Shown: positions 1-8,321, counted from the stretch's first letter. The stretch: DNA of 64,000 bases from Clostridium hydrogenum (GCF_021432385.1 NZ_JAEACT010000002.1:2717501-2781500), one strand, 5' to 3'. Numbers and translations are program-made. Notes: a model not told the origin generated them from the sequence alone.

Positions 1-618
1 TGTTAAACCAGACCCTTTCCCCGTTGTTACCTCTACGGGTAGGCCTGATAGCACACTTAAAACCGCTGCACTTGTAGTTGTATTTCCTATTCCCATTTCT
101 CCTGTTCCAAAAAGGTCACAGCCTTCTTTGCAAAGTTCATCTACAATTTCAATTCCGGCTTCAATAGCTTTAATAGCCTGCTTCCCTGTCATAGCTGGTT
201 CTTTTGCGATATTCCTTGTACCCCTTGCAACTTTTTTGTCTATAATTTTAGGATTATGAAATACTGCATCTACGCCTATATCTACAACTGTTACTCCTGT
301 ATTTGTAAATTTAGATAAAATCATAACACCTGTAGCATCCTTAGTTAAATTATTTGTAAGCACTGCTGTACTACTTTTGGGGCACGTACTAACACCTTCT
401 TCTACAACCCCATTATCTGCACACATTACTATGATATTTTTCTTTTTTATCTCATAATCAAATTTACCTGTAATACCTACTACCCTAGAAACTATATTTT
501 CAAGAGTTCCTAAACTTCCAAGTGGCTTTGCTAAATTATCTATATTTTTCATAGCCAATTTTTCTTTTTCTTTATCACTTGGTTCTATTGAATTAAGACA
601 CTGATTTAATTTTTCCAT
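1..618 (-). CDS. cobT: CobT, nicotinate-nucleotide:dimethylbenzimidazole phosphoribosyltransferase (partial)
   Basis: The first 206 codons of cobT are present; the gene runs off the left edge. CobT makes alpha-ribazole phosphate from nicotinate mononucleotide and a lower-ligand base, for the nucleotide loop of cobalamin. Visible family motifs are KPLGSLGTLE near the N-terminus, IIVMCADNGVVEEGVS, and GEMGIGNTTTSAAVL towards the window edge. The start ATG at 618 has an ideal AGGAGG site (631-637). A hairpin terminator lies just upstream, and further upstream come a palindromic repeat and a cobalamin riboswitch on the same strand. The catalytic glutamate region lies outside the window. Confidence 0.93.
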   Translation of the reverse strand, partial: MEKLNQCLNSIEPSDKEKEKLAMKNIDNLAKPLGSLGTLENIVSRVVGITGKFDYEIKKKNIIVMCADNGVVEEGVSTCPKSSTAVLTNNLTKDATGVMILSKFTNTGVTVVDIGVDAVFHNPKIIDKKVARGTRNIAKEPAMTGKQAIKAIEAGIEIVDELCKEGCDLFGTGEMGIGNTTTSAAVLSVLSGLPVEVTTGKGSGLT

Positions 619-642
619 TTTTAAACAAACACCTCCTAAAGC

Positions 643-674
643 AAAAAAATAAACCCCGATATTCTCGGAGTTTT
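643..674 (-). terminator. Rho-independent terminator upstream of cobT
   Basis: On the minus strand a GC-containing hairpin (stem core TCCGA/TCGG extended by AAAC/GTTT) is followed directly by seven T residues, then by the cobT ribosome binding site. It could end transcripts arriving from the riboswitch side, or be the riboswitch's own expression platform. No obvious antiterminator was found. Confidence 0.7.
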
Positions 675-714
675 GTAAACAAATTAACACTTGTTGATAG
701 ACAAACTAATTTAT

Positions 715-915
715 TCAGAGTACAGATGACGGAGTACAGTGAAGGATGATTTTTTTCCACTTTGCTACAGAAAATCTAAAAACTTATTTTCTTTATTGCT
801 GCGCAATCGCGCCATACATGGTGCTCAGCGAAGCTGACAACATTTAAGTTTAAGATTTACCTAAGCAGCGCGAAAGGTAAATCAACCTTAACTGTACTCC
901 GTCATCTGTACTCTG
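715..915. repeat. Family A palindromic repeat, copy A1
   Basis: The element starts with CAGAGTACAGATGACGGAGT and ends with its inverted form. Inside are shorter inverted pieces such as GATTTACCT...AGGTAAATC and a TTGCTGCGCAATCGCG hairpin. Close relatives lie at 13466-13712, 42722-42969 and 49618-49854. Here it separates the cobalamin riboswitch from cobT. It has no convincing ORF; it looks like a MITE-type or REP-like element. Confidence 0.85.
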
Positions 916-957
916 ATTTTTCATTTCTAATTTCTCTATTTGAACTGGTATGTCCAT
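850..957 (-). pseudogene. Orphan 5' end of a riboswitch-led gene running into repeat A1
   Basis: Directly downstream of the cobalamin riboswitch is a very strong GGAGGGAGG site (967-975) and, nine bases on, an ATG at 957. The frame reads MDIPVQIEKLEMKNQ, then enters repeat A1 and stops after 35 codons. This is what the start of a real cobalamin-regulated gene would look like if its body were replaced or lost at the repeat. I cannot name the original gene from about 14 residues. It could instead be a short leader peptide. Confidence 0.45.
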
Positions 958-990
958 AATACTTTACCTCCCTCCGAGGCAATACTGTTA

Positions 991-1140
991 TTTTAGGCAG
1001 GTCTCCTGACTCACGGATCATTCTCCTCCAACCTTCCCAGCAAAAATGCCAGTGGTAATTTTGGATTCGTTCCCGTATACAGTAGCGGGGGCTGCAGTGG
1101 ATTTTCACCACTTTCCCATTTAAATATAAAATACCTAAAA
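991..1140 (-). promoter_or_regulatory. Cobalamin (B12) riboswitch aptamer
   Basis: On the minus strand the canonical order of B12-box elements is present: GGTGAAAATCCACTGCAGCC, the CCCGCTACTGTA segment, ACCACTGGCA, GCTGGGAAGG and the terminal AGTCAGGAGACCTGCC box. The closing P1 stem is TTTTAGG (1134-1140) with CCTAAAA (991-997). It is expected to bind adenosylcobalamin and repress downstream minus-strand genes. cobT is the next complete gene, but repeat A1 and a terminator lie between. Confidence 0.93.
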
Positions 1141-1228
1141 CCACTTTATTCAATTATAATTTAGATGTTACTATAGATTTAACCTTGCGTCAATAAATTA
1201 TATTAGTCATTTTCAAGCTTAATATAGC

Positions 1229-1576
1229 TTATTGATTATCTTTTAAATGATTATACTCATTTAAAAAGCATTGTAAAATCGTAATTCTATCTTCAATATC
1301 TTGCTTCCAATTATCAAGTTGAATCAATCCAATATCAGTAATAGTATACACTTTTCTAGCTGGTCCAGAATTAGTTGTATCCCATGAAAATGTTACTGCT
1401 TTATCTTCTTCAAGTTTTTGTAGCGTACGATATATAGCACCAGTATCACATTGAAAATTGGGGAGTTTTTCTATAAGTGAAGTATATATAGCACCTCCAT
1501 GAGAAGAATTTTCTGCTAATGCTAAGAGAATGAATGCTGGTAAATGGCGATGCTTGTTAGGCTTTTTGCTACTCAT
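1229..1576 (-). CDS. PadR family transcriptional regulator
   Basis: A 115-residue protein with the PadR winged helix: HLPAFILLALAE near residue 12, then GAIYTSLIEKLPNF and GAIYRTLQKLEEDKAV (recognition helix and wing), then a short C-terminal helix used for dimerisation. PadR proteins usually repress a divergent transporter and are released by a small ligand. The start at 1576 has an AAGGAGG site. It is divergent from the split permease at 1750-2762. Two identical dyads, ACTGT-N5-ACAGT, lie in the shared promoter region and suggest repression of both directions. The ligand is unknown. Confidence 0.88.
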   Translation of the reverse strand: MSSKKPNKHRHLPAFILLALAENSSHGGAIYTSLIEKLPNFQCDTGAIYRTLQKLEEDKAVTFSWDTTNSGPARKVYTITDIGLIQLDNWKQDIEDRITILQCFLNEYNHLKDNQ

Positions 1577-1605
1577 AACTATGCCTCCTTTCCGTATATA
1601 AAAAT

Positions 1606-1634
1606 ATTATACTGTTGTAAACAGTTATTTGCAA
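1606..1634 (-). promoter_or_regulatory. padR promoter with internal operator
   Basis: On the minus strand a TTGCAA -35 (1634-1629) and a TATAAT -10 (1611-1606) are separated by 17 bases. The dyad ACTGT-TGTAA-ACAGT (1611-1625) fills the spacer. This fits autorepression by PadR. Confidence 0.7.
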
Positions 1635-1651
1635 ACAACATAGTAATATTA

Positions 1652-1700
1652 TTGACATTATGGTAGACTTAGTTATATACTAATACTGTAATTAACAGTA
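1652..1700 (+). promoter_or_regulatory. Permease operon promoter with second PadR-type operator
   Basis: A TTGACA (1652-1657) and a TATACT (1676-1681) with an 18-base spacer precede the permease operon. The dyad ACTGT-AATTA-ACAGT (1685-1699) sits right after the -10, over the expected transcription start. Its half-sites are identical to those of the dyad in the padR promoter. Confidence 0.7.
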
Positions 1701-1749
1701 TAGTGTATGCAACACAAATCAATGATTTTATTTTTAAGGAGGAAATTTT

Positions 1750-2229
1750 ATGTTTACAGTTGGCTTGTATATTGTTACGTTTATTCTTATGTTGGTATCT
1801 TTAATAAAGAGCCGTGAGAAAACTAAAATGGCAATAATAAAGGGATGGAAGTCTTTTGAAAATATATTGCCGCTATTTCTATCAATATTATTGATTATAG
1901 GAATCATATTTGCTGTGTTAAGTCCTCAAATTATATCAAAGTTAATTGGTCAACAGTCAGGGATAATTGGTATAGTATTTGCTGCAATAATTGGTTCATG
2001 CACAGTAATACCTGGTTTTGTAACTTTTCCATTGGCAGCTACATTATTGAAAAATGGAGCAGGAATGATTCAGATAATAGTATTTATATCAACATCTGTT
2101 ATGGTCGGAGTTATTACCATTCCTGTTGAAATAAGGTATTTCAGAAGAAAAGTAACTTATCTTAGAAATTTTCTTGCAATTATATTTTCCTTTGCTATAG
2201 CTTTTGTGATGGGAGTGATATTAAAATGA
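1750..2229 (+). CDS. Permease, N-terminal half (COG0701/ArsP-like)
   Basis: A 159-residue membrane protein with about four hydrophobic segments. The loop IIGSCTVIPGFVTFPLAATL, near residues 78-97, is the repeat motif of the COG0701/PF03773 predicted permeases. Those are normally one polypeptide of eight or more segments with two such halves. Here the second half is the next gene, overlapping by 4 bp (ATGA), so the pair probably assembles as a heterodimer. The start has a GGAGG site. Some relatives (ArsP) export organoarsenicals, but nothing here fixes the substrate. Control by the adjacent PadR is likely. Confidence 0.8.
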   Translation: MFTVGLYIVTFILMLVSLIKSREKTKMAIIKGWKSFENILPLFLSILLIIGIIFAVLSPQIISKLIGQQSGIIGIVFAAIIGSCTVIPGFVTFPLAATLLKNGAGMIQIIVFISTSVMVGVITIPVEIRYFRRKVTYLRNFLAIIFSFAIAFVMGVILK

Positions 2230-2762
2230 TAAAAATATTTAAAAGATATAAGATAGTAGCTGTTATATTAACGATTAACCTATTATTACTACTATTTAAA
2301 CCTCAATTAGGTATAAATTCATTAAAAGGAACAGCAGATAATTTAAAAGAAATGCTTGGAATCATGCCGCCAATTTTTATTTTACTTGGACTTCTTGATA
2401 TTTGGGTTGAAAAAGAAACAATGACAAAGCTTATGGGCGAAGGTTCAAATATTCGAGGTATTGCTATTGCTTTTCTACTTGGCTCTGTTGCAGCTGGACC
2501 ATTATATGTTTCATTTCCTTTCGCAGGAATGTTGTTAAAAAAGGGTAGCAAATTATTTAATGTATTAATTTTCATAGGAGCATGGTCTGCTACCAAAATA
2601 CCAATATCATTATTTGAAGCGTCTGTCATGGGATGGAGATTTATGGTTACTAGATATATTATTGATATACCTGCTATTGTTCTAATAGCATATATTATTG
2701 ATAAAATTATTCCGCAAAACGAGAAGGAAAGTATTTATGAAAATGTTAAATCGCTTAAATAA
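2226..2762 (+). CDS. Permease, C-terminal half (COG0701/ArsP-like)
   Basis: A 178-residue membrane protein with about five hydrophobic segments. It repeats the family motif as LLGSVAAGPLYVSFPFAGML, followed by LLKKGS, and so mirrors the preceding gene (LLKNGAG). It overlaps that gene by 4 bp, which indicates translational coupling. Together the two correspond to one full-length permease. The C-terminus is short and hydrophilic. Substrate unknown. Confidence 0.8.
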   Translation: MIKIFKRYKIVAVILTINLLLLLFKPQLGINSLKGTADNLKEMLGIMPPIFILLGLLDIWVEKETMTKLMGEGSNIRGIAIAFLLGSVAAGPLYVSFPFAGMLLKKGSKLFNVLIFIGAWSATKIPISLFEASVMGWRFMVTRYIIDIPAIVLIAYIIDKIIPQNEKESIYENVKSLK

Positions 2763-2809
2763 AAGATTCATGCATAATATTAATATAGAAATTTGGAAGG
2801 TTGATTAAG

Positions 2810-3226
2810 ATGAAAGTATTGGTTAGTGCCTGTATTACAGGATGCAACTGCAAATATAATGGCGGAAACAATTTAAATCCAAAAGTTGTAGAATTTCTAA
2901 AGGACAAAGAAATAATTGAAATTTGTCCTGAAATCTTAGCGGGAATGAGTATTCCAAGAGCTTCTGCTGAAATAGTAGATGGATATGTTACTGAATGTAA
3001 TGGTCAGAATGTTCATAAAGAATATGAAAAAGGTGTTGAACTAGCATTAGAGAGTATAAAAGATGAAAATATTGATTTAGCAGTTCTACAGTCAAGAAGT
3101 CCTACTTGTGGAGTTAATAAAATATATGATGGAAATTTTAATGGAAAATTAATTAAAGGCAATGGATTATTTGCCAAAGCATTAATTGAAAGAGGCTATG
3201 AAGTAATTGATTCAGAAGATGTTTAA
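2810..3226 (+). CDS. DUF523 family protein
   Basis: A 138-residue protein with the DUF523 hallmarks: VSACITGCNCKYNGGNN at the N-terminus, CPEILAGMSIPR, and SPTCG near residue 100. The repeated cysteines suggest metal or thiol chemistry, but the function of the family is not established to my knowledge. I chose ATG 2810, nine bases after GGAAGG, over an upstream TTG. It follows the permease halves by 47 bp on the same strand and may share their PadR-controlled transcript. Confidence 0.85.
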   Translation: MKVLVSACITGCNCKYNGGNNLNPKVVEFLKDKEIIEICPEILAGMSIPRASAEIVDGYVTECNGQNVHKEYEKGVELALESIKDENIDLAVLQSRSPTCGVNKIYDGNFNGKLIKGNGLFAKALIERGYEVIDSEDV

Positions 3227-3293
3227 AAGAATTACGTTCGCCTTATTATATTAAGAATTGCCCAATAGAAATTATATTTTTTAATAATTATTA

Positions 3294-3352
3294 TTGACAA
3301 CATAAAAATATAGCTATAAAATGTAAATAGAAAACCCGAGTTAATTAGTCGG
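3294..3352 (+). promoter_or_regulatory. suf operon promoter and candidate operator
   Basis: TTGACA (3294-3299) is followed 17 bases on by TAAAAT (3317-3322, within TATAAAAT). Just downstream, CCGA-N9-TCGG (3336-3352) forms an imperfect dyad that matches its own reverse complement at 12 of 16 positions. Its position suits a repressor such as an IscR/Rrf2-type Fe-S sensor. That assignment is inference; no such regulator is in the window. Confidence 0.45.
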
Positions 3353-3366
3353 ATTTGTTTTATAAA

Positions 3367-3400
3367 GGCAATTTTGATTTTCAAGCGGTTTATCTCTATA
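3367..3400 (+). repeat. Partial family E repeat end before sufC
   Basis: The segment from GATTTTCAAGCGGTTTATCT onwards matches the right end of family E elements, for example 58694-58796. The other arm is missing. It lies in the suf leader just before the sufC ribosome binding site. Confidence 0.4.
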
Positions 3401-3418
3401 AAGTCAGGAGTGAATTTT

Positions 3419-4165
3419 ATGTTAGAAAAACTTTTAGAAATAAATAACATACATGCAGAAGCAGATAAAAAAGAAATACTTACAGGTCTTAACTTAACAG
3501 TAAATAAAGGTGAAATCCATGTAATTATGGGACCCAACGGAGCTGGAAAGTCTACTCTTATGAACGTAATTATGGGTCATCCTAAATATAAAGTAACAGA
3601 TGGTTCCATTAATTTTGAAGGCGACGACATAACAAAATTAAAAACTAATGAAAGAGCTAACAAAGGAATATTTCTTTCCTTTCAAAATCCAGAAGAAGTT
3701 CCAGGAATAACTGTAGAAAGCTTACTTAGAGGTGCAAGAACAGAACGCTCTGGAAAACCAATAAAACTCATGGCTTTTCGAAAAGAATTAAGAGAAAAAA
3801 TGGCTCTTCTAGAAATGAAGGAAAGCTACGCTGAAAGATATTTAAATGTAGGTTTCTCTGGCGGAGAGAAGAAGAAAAATGAAATAATACAAATGTTAAT
3901 GCTAAACCCAAAGCTTGCTATACTTGACGAAACAGATTCTGGTCTTGATGTAGATGCGGTTAAGATAGTTTCAAAGGGAATAAGCGAGTTTAAGAACGAA
4001 AATAATTCTATACTTATAATAACCCACAACAGCAAAATACTTCAATATTTAAAACCTGATTTTGTTCATGTACTTTTGGATGGAAAAATAGTAAAAACAG
4101 GAGACGCTTCCTTGATGGAGGAAATAAACACAAAAGGTTTTGCTTCATTTAGAGAAATGGTATAA
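3419..4165 (+). CDS. sufC: SufC, Fe-S cluster assembly ATPase
   Basis: A 248-residue soluble ABC ATPase of the SufBCD scaffold. Walker A GPNGAGKST lies at residues 38-46, the signature FSGGEKKKNE near 145 and Walker B LAILDETDSGLD near 170. The DETDSGLDVDA form is typical of SufC rather than of transporters. I chose ATG 3419, with CAGGAG 9 bases upstream, over the upstream in-frame extension. It is first in a tight operon sufC-B-D-S-U, with 12 bp before sufB. Confidence 0.96.
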   Translation: MLEKLLEINNIHAEADKKEILTGLNLTVNKGEIHVIMGPNGAGKSTLMNVIMGHPKYKVTDGSINFEGDDITKLKTNERANKGIFLSFQNPEEVPGITVESLLRGARTERSGKPIKLMAFRKELREKMALLEMKESYAERYLNVGFSGGEKKKNEIIQMLMLNPKLAILDETDSGLDVDAVKIVSKGISEFKNENNSILIITHNSKILQYLKPDFVHVLLDGKIVKTGDASLMEEINTKGFASFREMV

Positions 4166-4177
4166 GGAGGTTTACTA

Positions 4178-5584
4178 ATGAGCAGCGAAAAAACTTATAT
4201 AGATGATCTCGAAAGAGGCGTATATGATATAAAAAATGAAGATAGATACAGCTATAAGGTAAACAAAGGCTTGACGGAAGATACCATAAGAAAAATATCA
4301 AAAGAAAAAAATGATCCTCAGTGGATGCTTGATTTCAGGCTTAAAGCACTTGAAACATACAATAAAACACCAATGCCAACCTGGGGCCCCTCTTTAGAAG
4401 AACTTGATATGGATAACATAGTAACTTACGTAAGACCAGATACAGATATGAAAGGTAATTGGAAGGATGTCCCTGATGACATAAAGGATACCTTTGAAAA
4501 GCTTGGTATACCAAAGGCTGAAAGAGAATCGCTTGCTGGTGTTGGAGCCCAATACGATTCAGAGGTTGTGTACCACAGCATAAAAGAGGAATTAGTTAAA
4601 CAAGGCGTAATATACACAGACATGGAATCAGCTATAAAACAGTATGAGCCTATAGTTAAAGAATATTTTATGAAGCTCGTTCCACCAAGTGACCACAAAT
4701 TTGTAGCACTGCATGGTGCTGTATGGTCTGGAGGTTCTTTTGTATATGTACCTGAAGGCATTAACGTAGATATACCTCTTCAGTCCTATTTTAGACTCAA
4801 TTCTCCGGGAGCAGGTCAATTTGAACATACCCTTATAATAGTTGAAAAAGGAGCAAAGCTTCACTTTATAGAAGGCTGTTCTGCACCAAAATACAATGTA
4901 ACAAATCTTCATGCGGGCTGTGTTGAACTTTACGTAAAAGAAGGTGCTACTTTAAGATATTCAACTATAGAAAATTGGTCTAAAAATATGCTTAATTTAA
5001 ACACTAAACGTGCTTTGGTTGAAAAAAATGGAACAATTGAATGGATATCTGGCTCTTTCGGCTCAAAAAAATCCATGCTTTATCCTATGAGTATATTAAA
5101 AGGTGAAGGTGCAAAATCCGAATTTACTGGAGTAACCTTTGCAGGAAAAGGACAATTTTTGGATACAGGTACAAAAGTAGTTCACGCTGCCCCTTATACA
5201 TCTTCAACAGTAAATTCAAAGTCAATCTCCAAAGGTGATGGTACTGCAATTTACAGAGGTTCAGTTAAAGTTTTGCCAAATGCTCATCATTCAAAATCAA
5301 CAGTTTCCTGTGAATCTTTAATGCTTGATGATATATCTCGTTCAGATACAATCCCAGCTCTTGATATACAAAATGATGAAGTAGATATAGGTCATGAAGC
5401 AAAAATAGGAAGAATAAGCGATGATGCAATATTTTATCTAATGTCAAGGGGAATAAGCGAAGAAGAAGCAAGAGCAATGATAGTAAGAGGATTTGTTGAA
5501 CCTATATCCAAAGAACTTCCTCTTGAATATGCAGTTGAAATGAATAGACTTATAAATCTTGAACTTAACGGAAACATAGGATAG
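4178..5584 (+). CDS. sufB: SufB, Fe-S scaffold subunit
   Basis: A 468-residue SufB of normal length. It shows MPTWGPSLEELDM near residue 66 and the beta-helix core with VPEGINVDIPLQSYFRLN. Towards the C-terminus are SKSTVSCESLMLDD and GHEAKIGRISDDAIFYLMSR, which bears the conserved region that meets SufD. With SufC and SufD it forms the complex on which clusters are built from sulfur delivered by SufS/SufU. The start follows an AAGGAGG site. Confidence 0.96.
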   Translation: MSSEKTYIDDLERGVYDIKNEDRYSYKVNKGLTEDTIRKISKEKNDPQWMLDFRLKALETYNKTPMPTWGPSLEELDMDNIVTYVRPDTDMKGNWKDVPDDIKDTFEKLGIPKAERESLAGVGAQYDSEVVYHSIKEELVKQGVIYTDMESAIKQYEPIVKEYFMKLVPPSDHKFVALHGAVWSGGSFVYVPEGINVDIPLQSYFRLNSPGAGQFEHTLIIVEKGAKLHFIEGCSAPKYNVTNLHAGCVELYVKEGATLRYSTIENWSKNMLNLNTKRALVEKNGTIEWISGSFGSKKSMLYPMSILKGEGAKSEFTGVTFAGKGQFLDTGTKVVHAAPYTSSTVNSKSISKGDGTAIYRGSVKVLPNAHHSKSTVSCESLMLDDISRSDTIPALDIQNDEVDIGHEAKIGRISDDAIFYLMSRGISEEEARAMIVRGFVEPISKELPLEYAVEMNRLINLELNGNIG

Positions 5585-5598
5585 GCGGTGATGCAGTT

Positions 5599-6690
5599 AT
5601 GATTAATACTTTAAATAAAATAAATAACATTCCAATGAGAACTTGGAGATGGCTTGGTGTCAATAATGTAACTGTTGATGAAGCCCTGCCACAATCAAAA
5701 GAATACAATTTAAATATACTAGGTGAAACTGAAAACAATGAAGTTAAGATAAAATTAATGAGCAAAAATATTTCCTCAGAATTTATTCCTTCAAAATACG
5801 AAGGTTTAAATGAAGCTTCTCTTGAGCAGTGCAAAAATAGTTACAATACGGGGATTTATGTTAATTCTATTATTGATAAAAAAGCGTCAAGACCTATATT
5901 TATAAATTATAAGGCTGATGAAGAAAACAATTTAATAATAGATAATAATTTGATAATCGCCGAAGAAAACAGCGAATTGACTGTAGTTATAAATTATAAC
6001 TCCAAAGTTCCTGCCTTTCATAATGGACTTACTCAAATTTATGCAAAGAAAGGTTCAATTGTAAATCTAATAAAAATACAGGAATTTTCAGATACTAGTA
6101 CTCACCTTGATGCAAACCTAGCTCAAGCAGAAGATAATGCTGTTGTAAACTATACAGAAGTAACCTTAGGCAGTCAATACAGCATTACAAATTATAAAGC
6201 AGACTTAAAAGGTTATAAAAGCATCGGAAATATAGAAACAATTTACCTAGGCGATAAAGAACGAAACTTAGATATAAATTATCTTATAAATCATTATGGA
6301 AAAGAAACTCGAAGTGATATAGAAGCTAGAGGCGCACTTCTTGATGAAAGTAAAAAAGTATTTAAAGGAACTCTTGATTTTAAAAAAGGTTCTAATAAAT
6401 CAAAGGGCAAAGAAGAAGAATACACTATTCTTTTAAGTCCTAAGGTAACAAACAAATCTGTTCCAATACTTCTATGTACCGAAGAAGATGTTGATGGTCA
6501 GCATGCAGCAAGTTCTGGACGAATAGATGAAAACAGATTATTTTATATAATGAGCAGAGGTTTTAGTGAAGCTGAGGCAAAAAAACTTATTATAGAAGCA
6601 ACTTTTAATCCTATAATAGATAAAATTCCTTCAGAAGAATTAAAAACTAGTATTTCTAATAGTATTAGGAGGAAACTTTCCGATGAATAA
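5599..6690 (+). CDS. sufD: SufD, Fe-S assembly subunit
   Basis: A 363-residue paralogue of SufB, with a shorter N-terminal part and the same C-terminal beta-helix. EEDVDGQHAASSGRIDENRL and FYIMSRGFSEAEAKKLII are the diagnostic SufD stretches; the histidine after GQ is the conserved one. It lies between sufB and sufS and overlaps sufS by 8 bp. It pairs with SufB in the SufBC2D scaffold. The start ATG 5599 has only a modest GGCGGTGATG site, so coupling to sufB is likely. Confidence 0.94.
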   Translation: MINTLNKINNIPMRTWRWLGVNNVTVDEALPQSKEYNLNILGETENNEVKIKLMSKNISSEFIPSKYEGLNEASLEQCKNSYNTGIYVNSIIDKKASRPIFINYKADEENNLIIDNNLIIAEENSELTVVINYNSKVPAFHNGLTQIYAKKGSIVNLIKIQEFSDTSTHLDANLAQAEDNAVVNYTEVTLGSQYSITNYKADLKGYKSIGNIETIYLGDKERNLDINYLINHYGKETRSDIEARGALLDESKKVFKGTLDFKKGSNKSKGKEEEYTILLSPKVTNKSVPILLCTEEDVDGQHAASSGRIDENRLFYIMSRGFSEAEAKKLIIEATFNPIIDKIPSEELKTSISNSIRRKLSDE

Positions 6691-7906
6691 ATATATAGAA
6701 GATTTTCCAGCATTAAATCAAGAATTCAATGGACACAGGTTTGTATATTTGGATAATGCAGCAACTACTCAAAAACCCGTTTCTGTTATAAATGCTATAG
6801 ATGATTATTATAGAAAAAACAATGCCAATCCACATAGAGGTGCTTATGCTCTAAGTGTAAAAGCAACAGAACTTTATGAAGGTGCTAGAGAAGTGGTTCG
6901 TGATTTCATAGGCGCAGAAAAAAGCAAAGAAATAGTATTTGTACGAAATGCCACAGAAGCTCTCAATCTTATAGCTTTTTCCTACGGACTTACTTTTTTA
7001 AACCCTGGAGATGAAATTGTAATTTCCATAGCAGAGCACCATTCAAATTTAGTTCCCTGGCAGCAAGTAGCCAAAGCTAAAGGAGCCGAGCTTAAATATT
7101 TATATCTAAATGAAGAAGGTATAATACCAAAGGAAGAAATTGAAAGCAAAATAACTTCAAACACAAAAATAGTCTCTGTAACACAGGTTTCAAATGTACT
7201 TGGTACAATAAATCCCGTCAAAGAAATAATAGAAAAGGCTCACAGCGTTGGTGCTATTGCTATTGTTGATATGGCTCAAAGTGTTCCTCATATGAAGGTA
7301 GATGTTACTTCCTTAGATGCAGACTTTGCAGTTTTTTCAGGACATAAAATGCTTGCCCCTATGGGAATAGGTGTATTATACGGAAAAGAAGCTTTACTTG
7401 AAAAAATGCCACCCTTCCTTTGCGGTGGTGACATGATTGAATACGTATGGGAGCAGAAAACTACCTTCGCTGAAGTTCCACAAAAATTTGAAGCAGGTAC
7501 TCAAAATGTTGGTGGTGCAGTTGGTCTTACAGAAGCTATTAAGTATATAAATAAAGTTGGCATTGAAACAATTGAAGCCATCGAGAAAGAACTCACAAGC
7601 TATGCTCTTGAAAAATTAAGTGAAATACCTCATATCACAATTTATGGAACAAAGGATGCAGCAAAAAAAGCAGGTGTAATATCCTTTAATATAGATGATG
7701 TTCACCCGCACGATGTTGCAACAATACTTGATTCCTACGGCATTGGCATTAGAACAGGACATCACTGTGCAAATCCTCTTATGCGTTACATGCAAGTAAA
7801 TGCAACCTGCAGAGCGAGCTTTTATTTTTACAACACAAAAGAAGATATTGATGACTTAGCTAATGGATTAAAAAATGTAAGGAAGTGGTTAGGCTATGGA
7901 TCTTAA
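6683..7906 (+). CDS. sufS: SufS, cysteine desulfurase
   Basis: A 407-residue PLP enzyme of the group II (SufS/CsdA) desulfurases. It takes sulfur from L-cysteine to give alanine and a persulfide. Motifs are YLDNAATTQKP at the N-terminus, NPHRGAY, the PLP lysine in SGHKMLAPMGIG (about residue 222) and the active cysteine in RTGHHCANPLM (about residue 362). The group II context RTGHHC indicates sulfur transfer to SufU. An AGGAGG site precedes the start. It overlaps sufD by 8 bp and sufU by 11 bp. Confidence 0.97.
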   Translation: MNKYIEDFPALNQEFNGHRFVYLDNAATTQKPVSVINAIDDYYRKNNANPHRGAYALSVKATELYEGAREVVRDFIGAEKSKEIVFVRNATEALNLIAFSYGLTFLNPGDEIVISIAEHHSNLVPWQQVAKAKGAELKYLYLNEEGIIPKEEIESKITSNTKIVSVTQVSNVLGTINPVKEIIEKAHSVGAIAIVDMAQSVPHMKVDVTSLDADFAVFSGHKMLAPMGIGVLYGKEALLEKMPPFLCGGDMIEYVWEQKTTFAEVPQKFEAGTQNVGGAVGLTEAIKYINKVGIETIEAIEKELTSYALEKLSEIPHITIYGTKDAAKKAGVISFNIDDVHPHDVATILDSYGIGIRTGHHCANPLMRYMQVNATCRASFYFYNTKEDIDDLANGLKNVRKWLGYGS

Positions 7907-8318
7907 TTCTATATACACAGAAATAATAACAGAACACAATGCTTCAAAGCACAATAAGCATGAACTTGAAGGTGCCAACATAGTTGAAAATGGTCACAAT
8001 CCAAGCTGTGGAGATGAAATTACCCTTCAACTTAAGGTAAATAACGGCATAATAGAAGATGCATCTTTCACAGGAGTTGGCTGTGCTATTTCCCAGGCTT
8101 CTACTTCTATTATGATTGATCTTATAAAAGGTAAAACCGTTGAAGAAGCCAAAGAGCTTACTCACACCTTCATAGGAATGATAAAAAGAGAAATAACAGA
8201 CGAAAAAGAACTTGAAGCACTTGAAGATGCCCTAGCCTTTAAAAATGTTTCAAACATGCCTGCTAGAGTAAAATGTGCAGTGCTTGCTTGGCATACTTTG
8301 GATGAGTGTATAAAATAA
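7896..8318 (+). CDS. sufU: SufU, zinc-dependent sulfurtransferase partner of SufS
   Basis: A 140-residue SufU. Cysteines lie in NPSCGDE, GVGCAISQAST and VKCAVLAWHTL, and the extra segment between the second and third cysteine marks SufU rather than IscU. In Gram-positives SufU holds zinc and relays sulfur from SufS to SufBCD. It ends the operon. Four bases after its stop begins the 209-bp family B palindrome, which probably serves as the transcript end for both sufU and the convergent gene at 8557. Confidence 0.94.
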   Translation: MDLNSIYTEIITEHNASKHNKHELEGANIVENGHNPSCGDEITLQLKVNNGIIEDASFTGVGCAISQASTSIMIDLIKGKTVEEAKELTHTFIGMIKREITDEKELEALEDALAFKNVSNMPARVKCAVLAWHTLDECIK

Positions 8319-8321
8319 ATT

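Noticed and set aside
902..1153. 83-codon open frame on the minus strand
   Set aside because: It covers the cobalamin riboswitch and lacks coding character; the RNA explains the sequence.
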